A DNA stretch of 64,000 nt from Boswellia sacra. Its lineage: Eukaryota; Streptophyta; Magnoliopsida; Sapindales; Burseraceae. This document shows, in pieces, positions 1 through 11,356 of this stretch (its first letter is position 1; each line of letters opens with the position of its first letter). The translations under genes were made by a program, and so were the position numbers. The notes below the pieces were generated by a model. That model was not told the DNA's origin. It did no database searches and saw nothing but the letters and a program-made list of their open reading frames with translations. The stretch is from contig SNVD02005095.1 of the NCBI GenBank assembly GCA_013180625.2, positions 62,001 to 126,000 of the forward strand. The letters run 5' to 3'.

Positions 1-403
1 GAGTTTAGTTTAAATAGAAAGAAAAAAACATAAAACTTTAGATGCATATTTTGAAAAAGAGCAGAATTGAGAAACTAGAAGCCGTCAAGAAAAAATCATA
101 TTGATATAATAAATTTTATATGTTATATATTTGATGTATTAGATCAATTATTAATTTATATTTTTGTTGAGCCTTAAAGGATTTGGAAAAACTTATTTTC
201 TTATGCATTTAATGAATTTATTCATTTATTGCATAAGCCCGAGTCAGGACCGACATATTTTATTATTTAACTGAGGTTATTAATTTATCGAATATTTATT
301 TATTGAGGTTTTACTATAATACATATTGTTTACATTAAGATGTATAGTTAATACATAATTTAATTTTTCCAAAGAAAAACTTTGATATTTGTATCAATTA
401 TAA
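1..403. other. AT-rich flank, no gene seen
   Basis: No convincing coding frame, RNA gene or element boundary is visible here. The only structure is an imperfect palindrome at 200-237 whose ends read CTTATGCA and TGCATAAG, able to form a short hairpin. Confidence 0.5.
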
Positions 404-628
404 TTTAAGCAGATACTCACTAAGATCACAAGATTTTACACTTCTGAAGTCAATTTTATAATTTCTAGCATTTATTAAGCAATTTCCACTTTAGAAAAAC
501 AAACACGACTAGCCCAATTTATGCTTTCTTCTAATTATCTAGTAAATGAATATCAAACTAAAATTTATTATGTCGAAGGAATTGTTTCTACACAAGAATT
601 GCATAGGGCTGTGCGGGGCCCTTTCTGA
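404..628 (+). pseudogene. Unrecognised coding-like frame with one internal stop
   Basis: One reading frame is open from 404 to a TGA at 626-628, broken once by TAA at 476-478. Its composition (LEKQTRLAQFMLSSNYLVNE, then YYVEGIVSTQELHRAV) looks like protein rather than random AT-rich DNA. It lies 155 bp upstream of the viral copy EPRV1 on the same strand but matches no part of the viral polyprotein seen elsewhere in the window. I do not recognise the family. It could be an unrelated viral or transposon remnant. Confidence 0.3.
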
Positions 629-782
629 TCTTTTATTTTAATTTCTCCATAGCCCAATAAAAAAATTATTTACACAAGGTATGCGTGAGGAATTACCCAT
701 ATAGGAAATGACTTCTAATCGGTCTACAGGGGTGAAACCAAGAATTGATAATTGAGGGCTCAATGGTGAGAAAAAAATATTG

Positions 783-2857
783 AGAATATGAAATAATAAA
801 TACTTTACAAGAAATGGGTATGGCATCCACTGCATATAAAGTCTATAAAATAAGTGATCATGAGATTACTAAACTATTAGTAACAGGTTTTACAGGATCA
901 TTGAAATATTGATGGGACAATTGTATAGGATTCAATAATTAACAAATCATACTTAATCATGTAGAAAAAACTCAAGTAGAAGACGAAGATGGGTTTGTAA
1001 CTATACAAGAAATTCAAAATACTGTAGAAGTACTAATATATACAATTTCAATGCATTTAATAGGAAATCCTAAAGAGGAATTAACTAGTTCAAAAATAAT
1101 TCTAACAAATCTTAGATGTTCAACCTTAGGAGATTTCAGATGGTATAAAGATGTATTTTTAACAAATATATTCAAGAGACAAGGCTGCAATGCTTCTTTT
1201 TGGAAAGAGAGATTTATTGCAGGATTACCAAAATTCTTTTATGAAAAAATAATAAATAAATTAACAAAAATAACAGCAGAAAATTCAATTCCTTAGGATA
1301 ATATAACATATGGACAATTGTTTGCTTTTATTAAAAAAAAAGGATTAGCAATATGTCAACAACAAAAAGAAAAAAGAAAAATAGAAAGTTTTAGCAAAAT
1401 AATGGGATCATTTTGTGAACAATATGGTTATGAAAATCTTAAGCCACCATCATATTCAAAGAAATATAAGAAAAATAAATCAAAGAAATTTTATAAAAGT
1501 CAATTTGATAATCAATACTATAAGAAGAATAAGAAAAAATATAAACCTGAGAAAAATTATTCAAAGTCTAAAAAGCAATTAGTATGTTAGAATTGTAGAC
1601 AACCCGGTCATACATCAAAACAATATAAAAAGAAAAATAAAGTCAATGAACTTATAAATGATCAAGATAAACTAAGAGATAAAATTAATAAATTATTATT
1701 TAGTGAACAATCTAGTCAAGAATCTAGTATTAGTGATAATGAAGATAATGATATTTCAAATCTGCAAAATACTGGTGATACTTCAGAAAGCAGTAAATCT
1801 TCAAGTTTTACAGAGGGATTATGTAACTGTAAGCAAATTCATGTAATTACGAAAAATACTAATAAACAATTTTTATTAGATATTATTGATAAAATTGAAT
1901 ATCCAAATATAAAAAGAGAATATTTAATAAGATTAAAAGAAATATTAGAACAAATTAAAAGAAATATTAGAACAAGAAAGTAACATTAAGACTCCAGAAA
2001 TATTTAGTTTAAACAAAATATGAGATAACTATCCATCACAATCTCTATTTAAAAAAGTTACTATAGGAGAATTACAACAAGAAATTAGAAATTTAAAAGA
2101 ACAAATAAAAGAAATCAAAAAAGAAATTCAAAATCAACAATTGGAGCAACTCCAGACTCAAACTAGATTAACAATACTTGAATCTAAAAATAAAGGTCAA
2201 AATACAGCTTCTAGTTCACGAATAGAAGAAGACTTTGTACAAATTGTAGACAAAATTAATTACCAAAAATGGTATGTAGGAATATTATTACATATAGATA
2301 ATTTTTTACAAACAGAAACAATTGCTTTAGTTGATTCAGGAGCAGACTAAAATTGTATTACAGAAGGTCTTATTCCAACAAAATATTATGAAAAAACATC
2401 TAAAAGATTAAAAGGTGCAAATGGAATAAATTTAGAAGACAAGTATAAATTATAAAAAGTCAAAATATGTAATCAAGGATATTGTTTTAAAAAAATATTT
2501 ATATTAGTAAAAAATCTCAGTAAAACATCATTTTAGGTACTCCATTTTTAACACAAATATATTCATTTAAAGTAAATAGTCAAAGAATTCATACTGAAAT
2601 TATGGGAATAGAAATAAGTTTTAAATTTTTATCACCTATAGACACAAGAGAAAATCATTCATTACAACAAAATACAATTACTAAACAAATTAATCTAATA
2701 ATCAATAAACAACATCATATTAATTATTTCCACAAAGAAATTAAATATAAAAGAATTGAAGAACAATTAGAAAAACCTAATATTAAGGATGATATAGAAG
2801 AAACTGAAAATAAATTTAATCAGGAAGTATGCTCAGATTTGCCTAATCAATTTTAGG
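783..2857 (+). pseudogene. EPRV1 part 1: endogenous pararetrovirus coat protein and protease region
   Basis: This is a decayed copy of the middle of ORF1 of a Caulimoviridae member, florendovirus/petuvirus-like. It starts abruptly in the coat protein (homologous to 41333 onward). The conserved coat segment with FWKERFIAGLPKFF is at about 1198-1240. It is followed by a very Lys/Asn/Tyr-rich stretch and the CCHC knuckle at 1585-1626, in which the Trp after the first Cys is a TAG stop and the last Cys is Tyr. A retropepsin motif ALVDSGAD lies at about 2323-2347. Compared with EPRV2 it keeps about 270 bp after the knuckle (about 1752-2020) that EPRV2 has lost. Stops and frameshifts are scattered throughout, so it is not expressible as a polyprotein. 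It is interrupted at 2858 by a CACTA element and resumes at 11357. Confidence 0.85.
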
Positions 2858-2874
2858 CCACTACAACAAGGAGG

Positions 2875-3395
2875 ACTATTTGCGACGAGCCAAAACCGTC
2901 ATAAATAGTCATTTACGACGGTTATACGGCGGTTCTCAACCACCGTAAAAACAACCACAGTAAAAGCTTTTACGGCGGTTTGAGCCCGCCGTAAAAAAGG
3001 TTTTACAGCGGTTTAGTTGTTCGACGTAAAAACAAGCGACGAAACAAAATCGACAATTATCACACCTTTTTACGACGGTTTTATGTCCGCCGTAAAAAGT
3101 TAATATTTACGATGGACAAAAACCACAGTAAAAAGTTAATATTTACGATGGACAAAAATCGTCGTAAAAAGTAATATTTACGACGGACAATAAACCGCAG
3201 TAAAAAACACAAAACCGCTGTAAAAAGTTTTTATACAATTTCTGTACAACTGTCGTGAGTTGATGGAGAACCGCCATAAATAGTTAAGAAAAATTTTTTG
3301 TGTCGGCCAAAAAACCGCCATAAATAGTTAGGAAAAATTTTTTGCGCTAACCAAAAAACTGTCGTAAATAGTTAGCAAAAATTTTTCAAAGTTTC
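2875..3395. repeat. Left subterminal repeat array of CACTA 1
   Basis: Many copies of a short motif around TTTACGGCGGTT, in both orientations and with decay (CCGTCGTAAA, CCGCCATAAATAG). Such subterminal arrays are where CACTA transposase (TnpA-like) proteins bind. The matching right array lies at about 11245-11330. Confidence 0.8.
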
Positions 3396-3400
3396 GCTAC

Positions 3401-6400
3401 TTGTGCTATTCTATATTTAATTGCTGTTTACAAAATAATTAACATATCTCAGAAAAATGTTTTGATATAATTCTGTAATCATTCATTCAATGAATATAAT
3501 AAAATCAAATCAAATACAAAAATATCTCATATAATGATTGAATAATAATTCAAGAAAACCGAATATAACGCAATCATCATTCACACTAATTCAACGTGAT
3601 ATAATCAAACAGTTAAACAATATGTCAGTTAGATAGTTCAACAACCTTCACATAGTTTAATCATTTGATAAGTAAATTTATACAAAACTTGGTAAACAAC
3701 CTGCAACTTGGTAAAACAACTTCCACTTGGTAAATAACCTACAAGAATCAATTTGCACCAAGAACATAATCATTAAGCATCATTATATATTGTGAAACAA
3801 ATTATTTAATTTAATTTATATACCTATTCGTTCTCTTGGTTTGATTCACAATCTGTAATATAGTTTGTTCCATGACTATAAAATTGGAAACGACTATGGT
3901 GTCCACTTGAAGCATCTGGACCTATTTCCAAAAAAAAAAAAAAAACATAAGTTAAAAATATAAGTCAACTGAAACTATATTTTTAACTTTAACAATTAAT
4001 TAAATTTGTAATCTTAGAACATATTAAAACCCAATTCAAATACAGAAACCTAAAATCCATAATCAGCTCAACAACACAAAAATGACTAATTTGTAAGAAT
4101 AGAGAACTATTTTAAAGGGATGAGGCTTATTCAAACTTCTTTGAAACATTTCACAGTCAGAGTGCTAAACAAGAGACTTAAACTCATCTCTACCCAACTT
4201 TGGAAATATAACAATATAGATTAGATAATGCACTTCCATATAACAATATAGACTAGATAATGCTTTTATGAGTCACCTGCACTTCCATATAACAATATAG
4301 ATTAGATAATGCTTGTCATGTATCTGGTAACATAGATTTAAAATTAAAAGCTGCTTGTCCTACTTAATAAATTTCCTTCAATTCTTTTAGAAAAGAAATT
4401 AATAGTGATAAGAAAACAAAATTAAAAAAAGAGAAATCTACAATTGACACATATAGCTATAATGACATTTTACCCCTCCAATGCAACAAGATATGGGACT
4501 TTCTAGCCCTTTGGAATGCCTTTCAAACCTGGGATTAAATCTTCTAAAACTTTATCTGGTAAATATGCTTTTATATGGTATGATAAAACAAAAGAAGGAA
4601 TGTAGAGAATAGCAATATACAACTTTTAGCTAACTTATCACCAATTAGAAACAACCAGTCAATTTAGTTCTAGTCTTGAGAAACATAAGAAATAAATCTA
4701 ACACCTGATCTTCTCTCACAGTCTTAGTTCTTATTTATACACACACACACACAGACAGAGAGACAGATAGGGAAGTATAGAACACTTTCATTCACAGGTT
4801 TAGGTAAGTATGTAACTTTCGGATTAAAAGTAATTTCTAAGGAAGCAAGAGGAATTTATTGTCAAATAGGAATCCAATTGAGAAGAGATATTTTTGGCAC
4901 CTGAACTTGATAAACATCCTTCGATAATACAAGGTCATGAACAAGAAGAGGAATGTGGAGAAGCTGACTTAGGTCAAAAACAAGTTTTATTGGAATAGGT
5001 AAAACATACGGTGAATAAAAGCTATGTCTAAGATAATGAATTGATAAAATTTAAAACATAATAAGCGAAAAGTAAGATGACTATAATAATTACTATAACT
5101 AATGAAAAAACTATGTTCACAAACCTTTTCTATTCCTCGCATGACAACTGCTTCTTTAAGTAAACGTTTGGCAGCCATATCTTTATCATTCTTGAGCAGC
5201 CATATCTTTGCAAGTTAGCAACAAGAGAAAATTCATATAAAAATTATTCCTGTACTTGCATATTGAATTTTGATCAAGCTAGAGGAAATTTTTAATAAAC
5301 ACTAGCACAAAAATGCTTAAAGAGCAATTAGTAATATAATGATTAAAGTTCACAAAGTTAAATAACATTAATTATTAAAATACAAATCTCTAGTAAAAAA
5401 TAAAATAATGATAATAATAATAACCAATAGCCATTCTTCAAAAGATAATATAAACATAATAAGATGTAATATGGTAGAGAATAAATAAATCTAAATTTAA
5501 TATATTTAGTTCAAAAGAACAAAAACTATAACATTAATTCAATATTATTAGATTATAGTCAAATTCATACTTATATGATTTAAAATCTAGTTCACACAAT
5601 TTTAAAAATATACACTTATTTAACAGAATATTACTAATTAATAAGAATAACAACTCATAATTTTTTGTAATTTCAATAATACAATAATGACAGCTTCTAA
5701 TGTTATTCAAGCAACTGTCAAATGAATAAAATAATTTAAGATTTAACTCTTGATATTTCACAAACTTAAATTTTATCAAATAACATGTCAAGGTGTTTAC
5801 ATGAAACCATTACTTAAGTGAACCATATCTTTTTCATAAAATGATTAAATTACTTTACTATTCGTATGTAACAGCATTGTCATCTAGCTAATCAAGAAAC
5901 TTACTTTAATAAATTTATTTAACTAATAGAATATGCAAACAAAAATGCCTAAGCAAATGTGCTTTAACTCTACTGTTAATTTGATAAAATAACTTTTAAG
6001 TGTTTTGATTGATTCGCAAAGGCCAATGTCTGTTTTCATAATTAAACTATTGTTTAACATCTTAAAGCAACAAGAAATTTATAATTATAAAAATAAAATC
6101 ACCTAGGTTGTAGGCAATATCAATTCATAGTAATAATTCACTTATAAATTGATTAAATATCAATACATAAAAGCCAACTAAAATTGCACATTTTATTAAA
6201 CACATGACTTTGTCTTTATCACATATTGGGAATCACAAAAGTTTGTCCGTAGTTCATGAAAACTAAATACGATTGAACCAATTTAAAAGAGTTTCTAAGA
6301 TCATAACAGTGTTACATACATGAATGGGTTCAAAAATTAGTGTGTCGAACATTACAGGTCAGTGTCACCATGTGCTTAATTTATTTATTTTCTTACACAG

Positions 6401-7420
6401 CTGGTGCAGAACTTTGCAAAAGCATTATGGTTGGTCCCTACCAAAACCTAGACAGACAATGAAATTGACGGAGAAATTTATTGAATATTGATTCATATGT
6501 GATGAAACCATACAGATTTAAGATAAAGAGGCTCTGCACTAAAATAACGAGTGAAAATTATTATAAAAGAAGCATTAAACTTATATTGTAATCTGTTCTT
6601 TCTCTTTTTTACCAAAATTCACTTCTTATATTGTAATCTATAATATCACAAAAAAAGATAGAACTCCAAAATCACTTTAACTGAAAATCTCCCAACCTTA
6701 ATCTTGTTTTATCTTGAGTGCCTCCACTATTTCCTGCAGATATTCCACATTTGATGTAAGAGATTTACAGTTTGAATAACCAGTTAGCTGGAGCTTATGT
6801 CAAGCAAGAAGCCGAGTTTCACTGATCTCGAATATCTTCTACAGTTTTTCTGGCAAATATTTTACCATGTGACAATGTTAAAACTTAAGATGTCTATTGC
6901 AACCACATGTACAATCTCTTTCAAACTATATTAAATGGCAGGTCATCAACATTATAACATAAGAATAACTCATTCTATCTATTTTGAGAATTCACATTGG
7001 AACACTGGTTTCATTATTCTCATTAGAAGCTGTACTATTTTGCGACTTCTGGAGTAATAGTGAGTATAAACCTAAATGTTTAGTTATCAAATTAGAATGG
7101 TGGATGGTGTTGGGTCTAAAATGCCTGCACTTTATTGTAGCTCTCCGTGCAGCCAATAATACTTAAAAACATTTAGCCCCAAAACAAACTATAGCAATTC
7201 CAGAAAACCCCGCCAACCCTTTCTCATCATACTTAATCCTAAATTTTTCAGGTTTTTATCAATTTGTGTCCATTGCAATGCAGATAAACAAATACAACAA
7301 GCTCTGGTAATCAGTTTGTGCGAGTTTTAAGATCTTAGACATGGAATTAGCTTGCATAGCATCTTAATAAATTTGCATCTTGAGATAGATCATATTTTTG
7401 GTAAAATGGAAGCATACCAT
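3401..7420. other. Non-coding interior of CACTA 1
   Basis: AT-rich sequence without a recognisable gene. Three near-identical copies of a roughly 28-bp AT-rich unit containing AACAATATAGATTAGATAATG occur at about 4202-4312. One exon-like stretch on the - strand (5125-about 5215) reads MAAKRLLKEAVVMRGIEK and ends at a consensus GT donor, so it may be another captured exon, but I do not recognise the gene. Confidence 0.5.
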
Positions 7421-7424
7421 GGAA

Positions 7425-9115
7425 GCTTGAAAGTATCTTTCCACCATCCCTGCTTTGAGCAATTAGAAACTATTCTGTCAAATCGTACAATGATCTCAGA
7501 AAAAGTTGGCCTAACAAGTGGTTCGCGAGCCTAACATTCCTCAATCAACCTGTGCATTTAGATCAACCACTTTAATAAAATAATTTCAATATTAAGAAAA
7601 AGAAAAGTCAAATATGAAATTGAGATGCATAGAACCAACAGAATTTCATATCAAATTGTCGAATATGGGGGAAAAGGACAGAAAGAAAAAGCAAGTCCAA
7701 AAATTTAGCCAAACAATAAATGGCTACCAACAAAAGAAACAACACTAGCACTCTTCTATTGAAGACAAGAAACCTGAGACCAAAATGCAGATTAAGAGGA
7801 ACTCTATACTAGAAATTTCAGTAGCTGAAATACATTACATACTCTCTTAAATCTGGAGGATAACTTTTTGCTTTGATTTTAAATGGCGGTCTTTTCCCTT
7901 CAGCACACATTAATTTCACAACCTCTTCGGGAGACTTGGGATGGAAAGGCTGCACTCCCTCAATCATCTGAGGCCAAACAGAAAAAAAAAATTAGAGAAA
8001 CAATTCATCATCGTGAGAGTATCAACTAATAAACAATGGCCATACAATACCCAAAGTTATAAATAAATAACCAGAACAGCAGCAAAGACATGCCAGGAGT
8101 AATTATTAAAACTCTCAAAATTAGAACCAAAGATATTTTACTACCACAAATCTACACAAATTACATGAAAATAATAATTTCCAATTAAGAAATGACTAGC
8201 ATATGTTTGATAGAGAATGCCACAATCATGGCACAAAGACTGACACAATCTGAAGCACCCAGGAAAATAGAGAATATCTTGATGAGTGCAAATATGATAA
8301 ATAATTTAAAAGTGATTGCGGAAAAAGTGATGACTACGATCAGTCATGAGGCATAGTTTTCAATAGAAAAATACCTCATATAGAATAATACCAAAGGAGT
8401 AAGCGTCTGCGCTTCTATCATATAACTCATTAAAAACCTCAGGTGCCGCATAAAAAATCTACAATAGTAAAGCAAAACCATCAATTGAACCCAAAGTCAA
8501 TAGTTTTATGGTTATTTTTCCATGGCATCTTTTGACAAAGGTATGGTACATTAATGAATTATCTTTTCAGCTATAAAATTGTGTAGCCTACATAGAGTAG
8601 AAACATTAAAACTCCCTACATGACCAATAAAATAAAAAGGGGTTGATTACAACTGCACCAGTTAACTAGAGTATCATAATTTGGAGTTTATGTATCATAT
8701 GGATTTCAAGCTGCAATACTGAAAGCAAGGGCAATTTCATTTCTAACATATGTCAAAGTTGATATTAACTTTAGAAAAACAACAATAGTAGCAAAGTCGA
8801 GTTCTTTTTGGCAAAAAAAACTTGAAGGATCAGTGCGAGCTCCCAGCTGTACTGTTTGTGCATTATCTTTTGAAGTTCTTATCAAACCAAATCCAACTAT
8901 CTTCAACTGACCTCCACTATCTAGCAAAATATTTCTGGCACCTTACGAAGATTTCAAATATTAAAGAAAAGTACATCCAGAAGAGAAGATCAAAATTCAA
9001 TCTAAAATTTCTAAACAGATAAGAAGAACCTCTGCACTGGTTGTCTTACTATGGCTTTAAATCACAGTGAACAATTGGATCTGGTTTACATTCATAAAGA
9101 TAATTCATGCCCCTG
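7425..9115 (-). pseudogene. Captured ankyrin/integrin-linked-type protein kinase, C-terminal exons
   Basis: Separate - strand segments match, in order, the kinase domain of plant integrin-linked-type (ILK, Raf-like) kinases. The catalytic loop region is GMNYLYECKPDPIVHCDLKP (about 9051-9113). Next is LDSGGQLKIVGFGLIRTSK, with GFG in place of DFG (about 8865-8925). Then come YAAPEVFNELYDRSADAYSF (about 8395-8458), MIEGVQPFHPKSPEEVVKL (about 7915-7972), and EPLVRPTFSEIIVRFDRIV plus NCSKQGWWK (about 7430-7555). Spacing between segments resembles retained introns, so genomic DNA was captured. The N-terminal ankyrin part and early kinase exons are absent. A Trp codon after EEC is TAG. It cannot encode a working kinase. 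Confidence 0.8.
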
Positions 9116-9200
9116 ATAACAAGAAATGGAACAAGATGTCAGAATCAGGGAGTGCAAATAGATATAAAAATCTTATTATAAAACAAGAAATGGAACAATA

Positions 9201-9252
9201 CAGAGTGCTTCTTCAATCCTTATTATAAAATAAGGATTGAAGAAGCGCTCTG
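9201..9252. repeat. Near-perfect hairpin at the kinase/BASS capture junction
   Basis: Arms 9201-9223 and 9230-9252 are 23 bp long and inverse-complementary except at one position, with a 6-base TATAAA loop. The right arm is the end of a BASS-transporter coding segment (reading AIAQSASS on the - strand), so the left arm is a small inverted copy of it. It sits between the BASS and kinase fragments inside CACTA 1. Confidence 0.8.
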
Positions 9253-9970
9253 AGCGATTGCATTTCCACATAAAATTGCAATAGTTCCCACGGCAATGGG
9301 TGGCATCAAAGGAGAGATAAACTTAACCAGGCTTTGGAAATACTGGTTTAGAAATGCACCAGCCAGTACGGGAAGAAGCACGACCTATGGGCATGCATAG
9401 CACAATCAGTGACAGTAGTAACAGTAGTTTAGAAACAAGAAAAATGGCAAGATGGCCCACCTGCAATGTGGACATTAACAGTCCAGCTGCATCCACTGCA
9501 ACATATTGTCCAGCAAGTTTTGCTGTAAGAAAGGGTGTCATGATCTGAAACAAGGAATGGGAAAGACAAGATTCACTTGATATTTTGTCAAAGGTAAATA
9601 TAGTCTCAAGGATGATAAGCAATAATTTCAATACAATGTACAAAATACTGCTCTAATATATGTGAATCAAAAAAGTAATTTATGAAATATTATACAGTTG
9701 AAAACAAGAAAATGTACTGTTTATTTGTCACAGGATATAACTTCTATGCATTTCAAGAGAAAGGACTTCTAGTCCTCAAATCAATTAACAGGAAAATGTA
9801 AAACAAAAAAAAAGGAAAAAAAATGTATAGTTTGTTGGTGGAAAATCTGTTAGGGAAATGATTGAGAAGTAAATTTAGACCATAAATACAAGGGAAAGAA
9901 GCATAGGATGGGATAGCAACATTAGTCTACCTACCACAGCTGATAGAGTGCTCGCTGCTGTCATCAACAT
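9229..9970 (-). pseudogene. Captured BASS-family (bile acid/sodium symporter-like) transporter fragment
   Basis: Three - strand exon-like segments match the plastid BASS transporter family, which are multi-pass membrane carriers. They are MTAASTLSAVV (about 9931-9964), MTPFLTAKLAGQYVAVDAAG (about 9460-9545) and VLLPVLAGAFLNQYFQSLV followed by PLMPPIAVGTIAILCGNAIA (about 9240-9395). The last two are separated by an intron with good borders (CAG/GTGGG donor and an ATAG acceptor). Only the middle of the gene is present, without start, plastid transit peptide or C-terminus. It lies between the NRG2-like and kinase fragments in the same orientation. Family assignment is good; the member (BASS1-like or other) is not certain. 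Confidence 0.7.
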
Positions 9971-10339
9971 TAGTCCACCTACATTAGTCCCAACCACTTG
10001 CTCTCCCAAGCTGCCGCACCAATTTGATTTCGGACTGGAACCCCATGTCCACAACGTTGGACTAAAACTGCAGCCGTGATGGTAAACTTTAACTGCAATA
10101 ACACATTAAAAAAAACACTCTCGTAAAGAAATTCAAATACTTCATCCAGAAACTAAATCAGTATTATTCTCAACATTAGATAAGATGCAACTAGTTCGTG
10201 ATAGTTAAAGACATAATTTTTCTTTTTTTTTTTCTTTTTCAAGGAAGTTGGAATTGAACATAACAAAGCAAATCTGACATTTGAAAATCTAGAAATCAAC
10301 CAGCAGATACATACGTACAGACATCCTTTACTTTGAGCA

Positions 10340-10960
10340 GAAAGACAATGACTTGAAACTTCAAGAATCAAAGAAAGCTCTGAATCGGCATCAGCAGCTT
10401 TAAGAAAGTAGTCATCAACTTCTTTGACAATCTCCGTAAGATCCTTGCTATTTCTTGACATTACCATCGCAAGCTCACTCCCATTCGTAACTTTGGAGAA
10501 CCCACTCACCACCGAAGAAGGAGGTGCCATCACACTCTCCGCCCTGTTCATGGGCACGTAATCAGACATCATCGCGGTAGCCTCCTCTTCCCACTCCTCC
10601 TTAGTCACCGAACGTGATGAAGTCGGCACAAAAGGGTCCCAAAAATCCCAGGATGAGGATGGCGGTGGGGGGGGGGGGGTGTGTGGGGTGGGGTGAGGAG
10701 TAGGCGGCGGAAGAGGGGAAGCAAATGATGTCCACGTGTTTGTACTCGAACTGAGCGGAGGTCGTGGCGGTAGTGGTGGTGATGGAGGAAGAACTTGAGG
10801 TCGTGTTGGCATGTGGCGGTGAAGAGAAGCTTCGTTGGTGGAGAACTGAAGAAGAGCAGAGCCATTGTTGCGAAGTGAACAAAGATACATTGCATGTGAA
10901 GCTAATAAAGCTTGTCTTGCCTTCACTAGCTGCTTCACGTACACTATTGCCTGAGGATGG
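10340..10960 (-). pseudogene. Captured N-terminal exon of an NRG2-type (DUF630/DUF632) protein
   Basis: The - strand frame reads KQLVKARQALLASHAMYL and GSALLQFSTNEASL, then a proline-rich stretch, WDFWDPFVPTSSRSVTKEEW, and DLTEIVKEVDDYFLKAADAD. This order (DUF630 helix, Pro-rich linker, WDFWDPF motif, start of DUF632) is that of plant DUF630/DUF632 proteins, the family of NITRATE REGULATORY GENE2 and ROLLED LEAF-type proteins. The usual MGC(A)ES myristoylation start is missing, the linker contains a G/C homopolymer, and the DUF632 bulk is absent. The frame is open for 263 codons from an internal Met, but it is a captured fragment. Confidence 0.75.
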
Positions 10961-11356
10961 TGTGAACACTATTGCCTGCGAAACACCGACTCATCGTCTA
11001 AGTCTCGCATTCGCAAATAGTGCGTGAGCTTGCTCACTCTGTTTTCTCACTCGCACGGCAACTATCTCACCCCCAACCTCTCTAACATGACGGCAACCGT
11101 CATTCGAAGGTCGCGTGATCTTGTGGGGGTGGTTGATTTTGCGGTAGAGGGAGACGCGGAGGGAGACTGAGAACAGAAGGGAAAATAACATCAATTTTGC
11201 AACTAGGGTTAGACGGAAAATGATTTGGGAGGTTCTGTAGAACCTTTCTACGGCGGTTTATTAAACCACCGTACACGTGTTCCCCACTTATCTTTTACGG
11301 CCCTTTTAAAAAACCGCCGTAAAAAAGTGAAATATATATCTTATTTTCTTGTAGTG

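Larger units (their letters stand above)
2859..11356. mobile_element. CACTA (En/Spm-type) transposon 1 carrying host gene fragments
   Basis: The element begins CACTACAACAAGG and ends CTTGTAGTG, the terminal signature of CACTA transposons. The trinucleotide AGG flanks it at 2855-2857 and 11357-11359, with one extra C at 2858. The paralogous viral copy at 43137-43160 is uninterrupted at this position and serves as an empty site. Short repeats of the type TTTACGGCGG/CCGCCGTAAA crowd both ends. I see no transposase (tnp2/tnpA-like) frame, so it appears non-autonomous. Its 7.4-11 kb part carries fragments of three unrelated host genes, all on the - strand, making it a Pack-CACTA type element. It inserted after the segmental duplication. 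Confidence 0.9.

Noticed and set aside
2875..3395. CRISPR-like array
   Set aside because: Repeats are short, occur in both orientations and have irregular spacing, as in CACTA subterminal regions of plant DNA.
8706..8927. Single 73-codon kinase-like gene starting MLDSGGQ
   Set aside because: The Met lies inside the kinase domain. The piece is one exon of the captured kinase, not an independent gene.
10601..11194. Overlapping frames of 67-122 codons on both strands
   Set aside because: Shadows of the Pro/Ser-rich NRG2-like exon and of the CACTA end. The DUF630-type frame alone has family matches.
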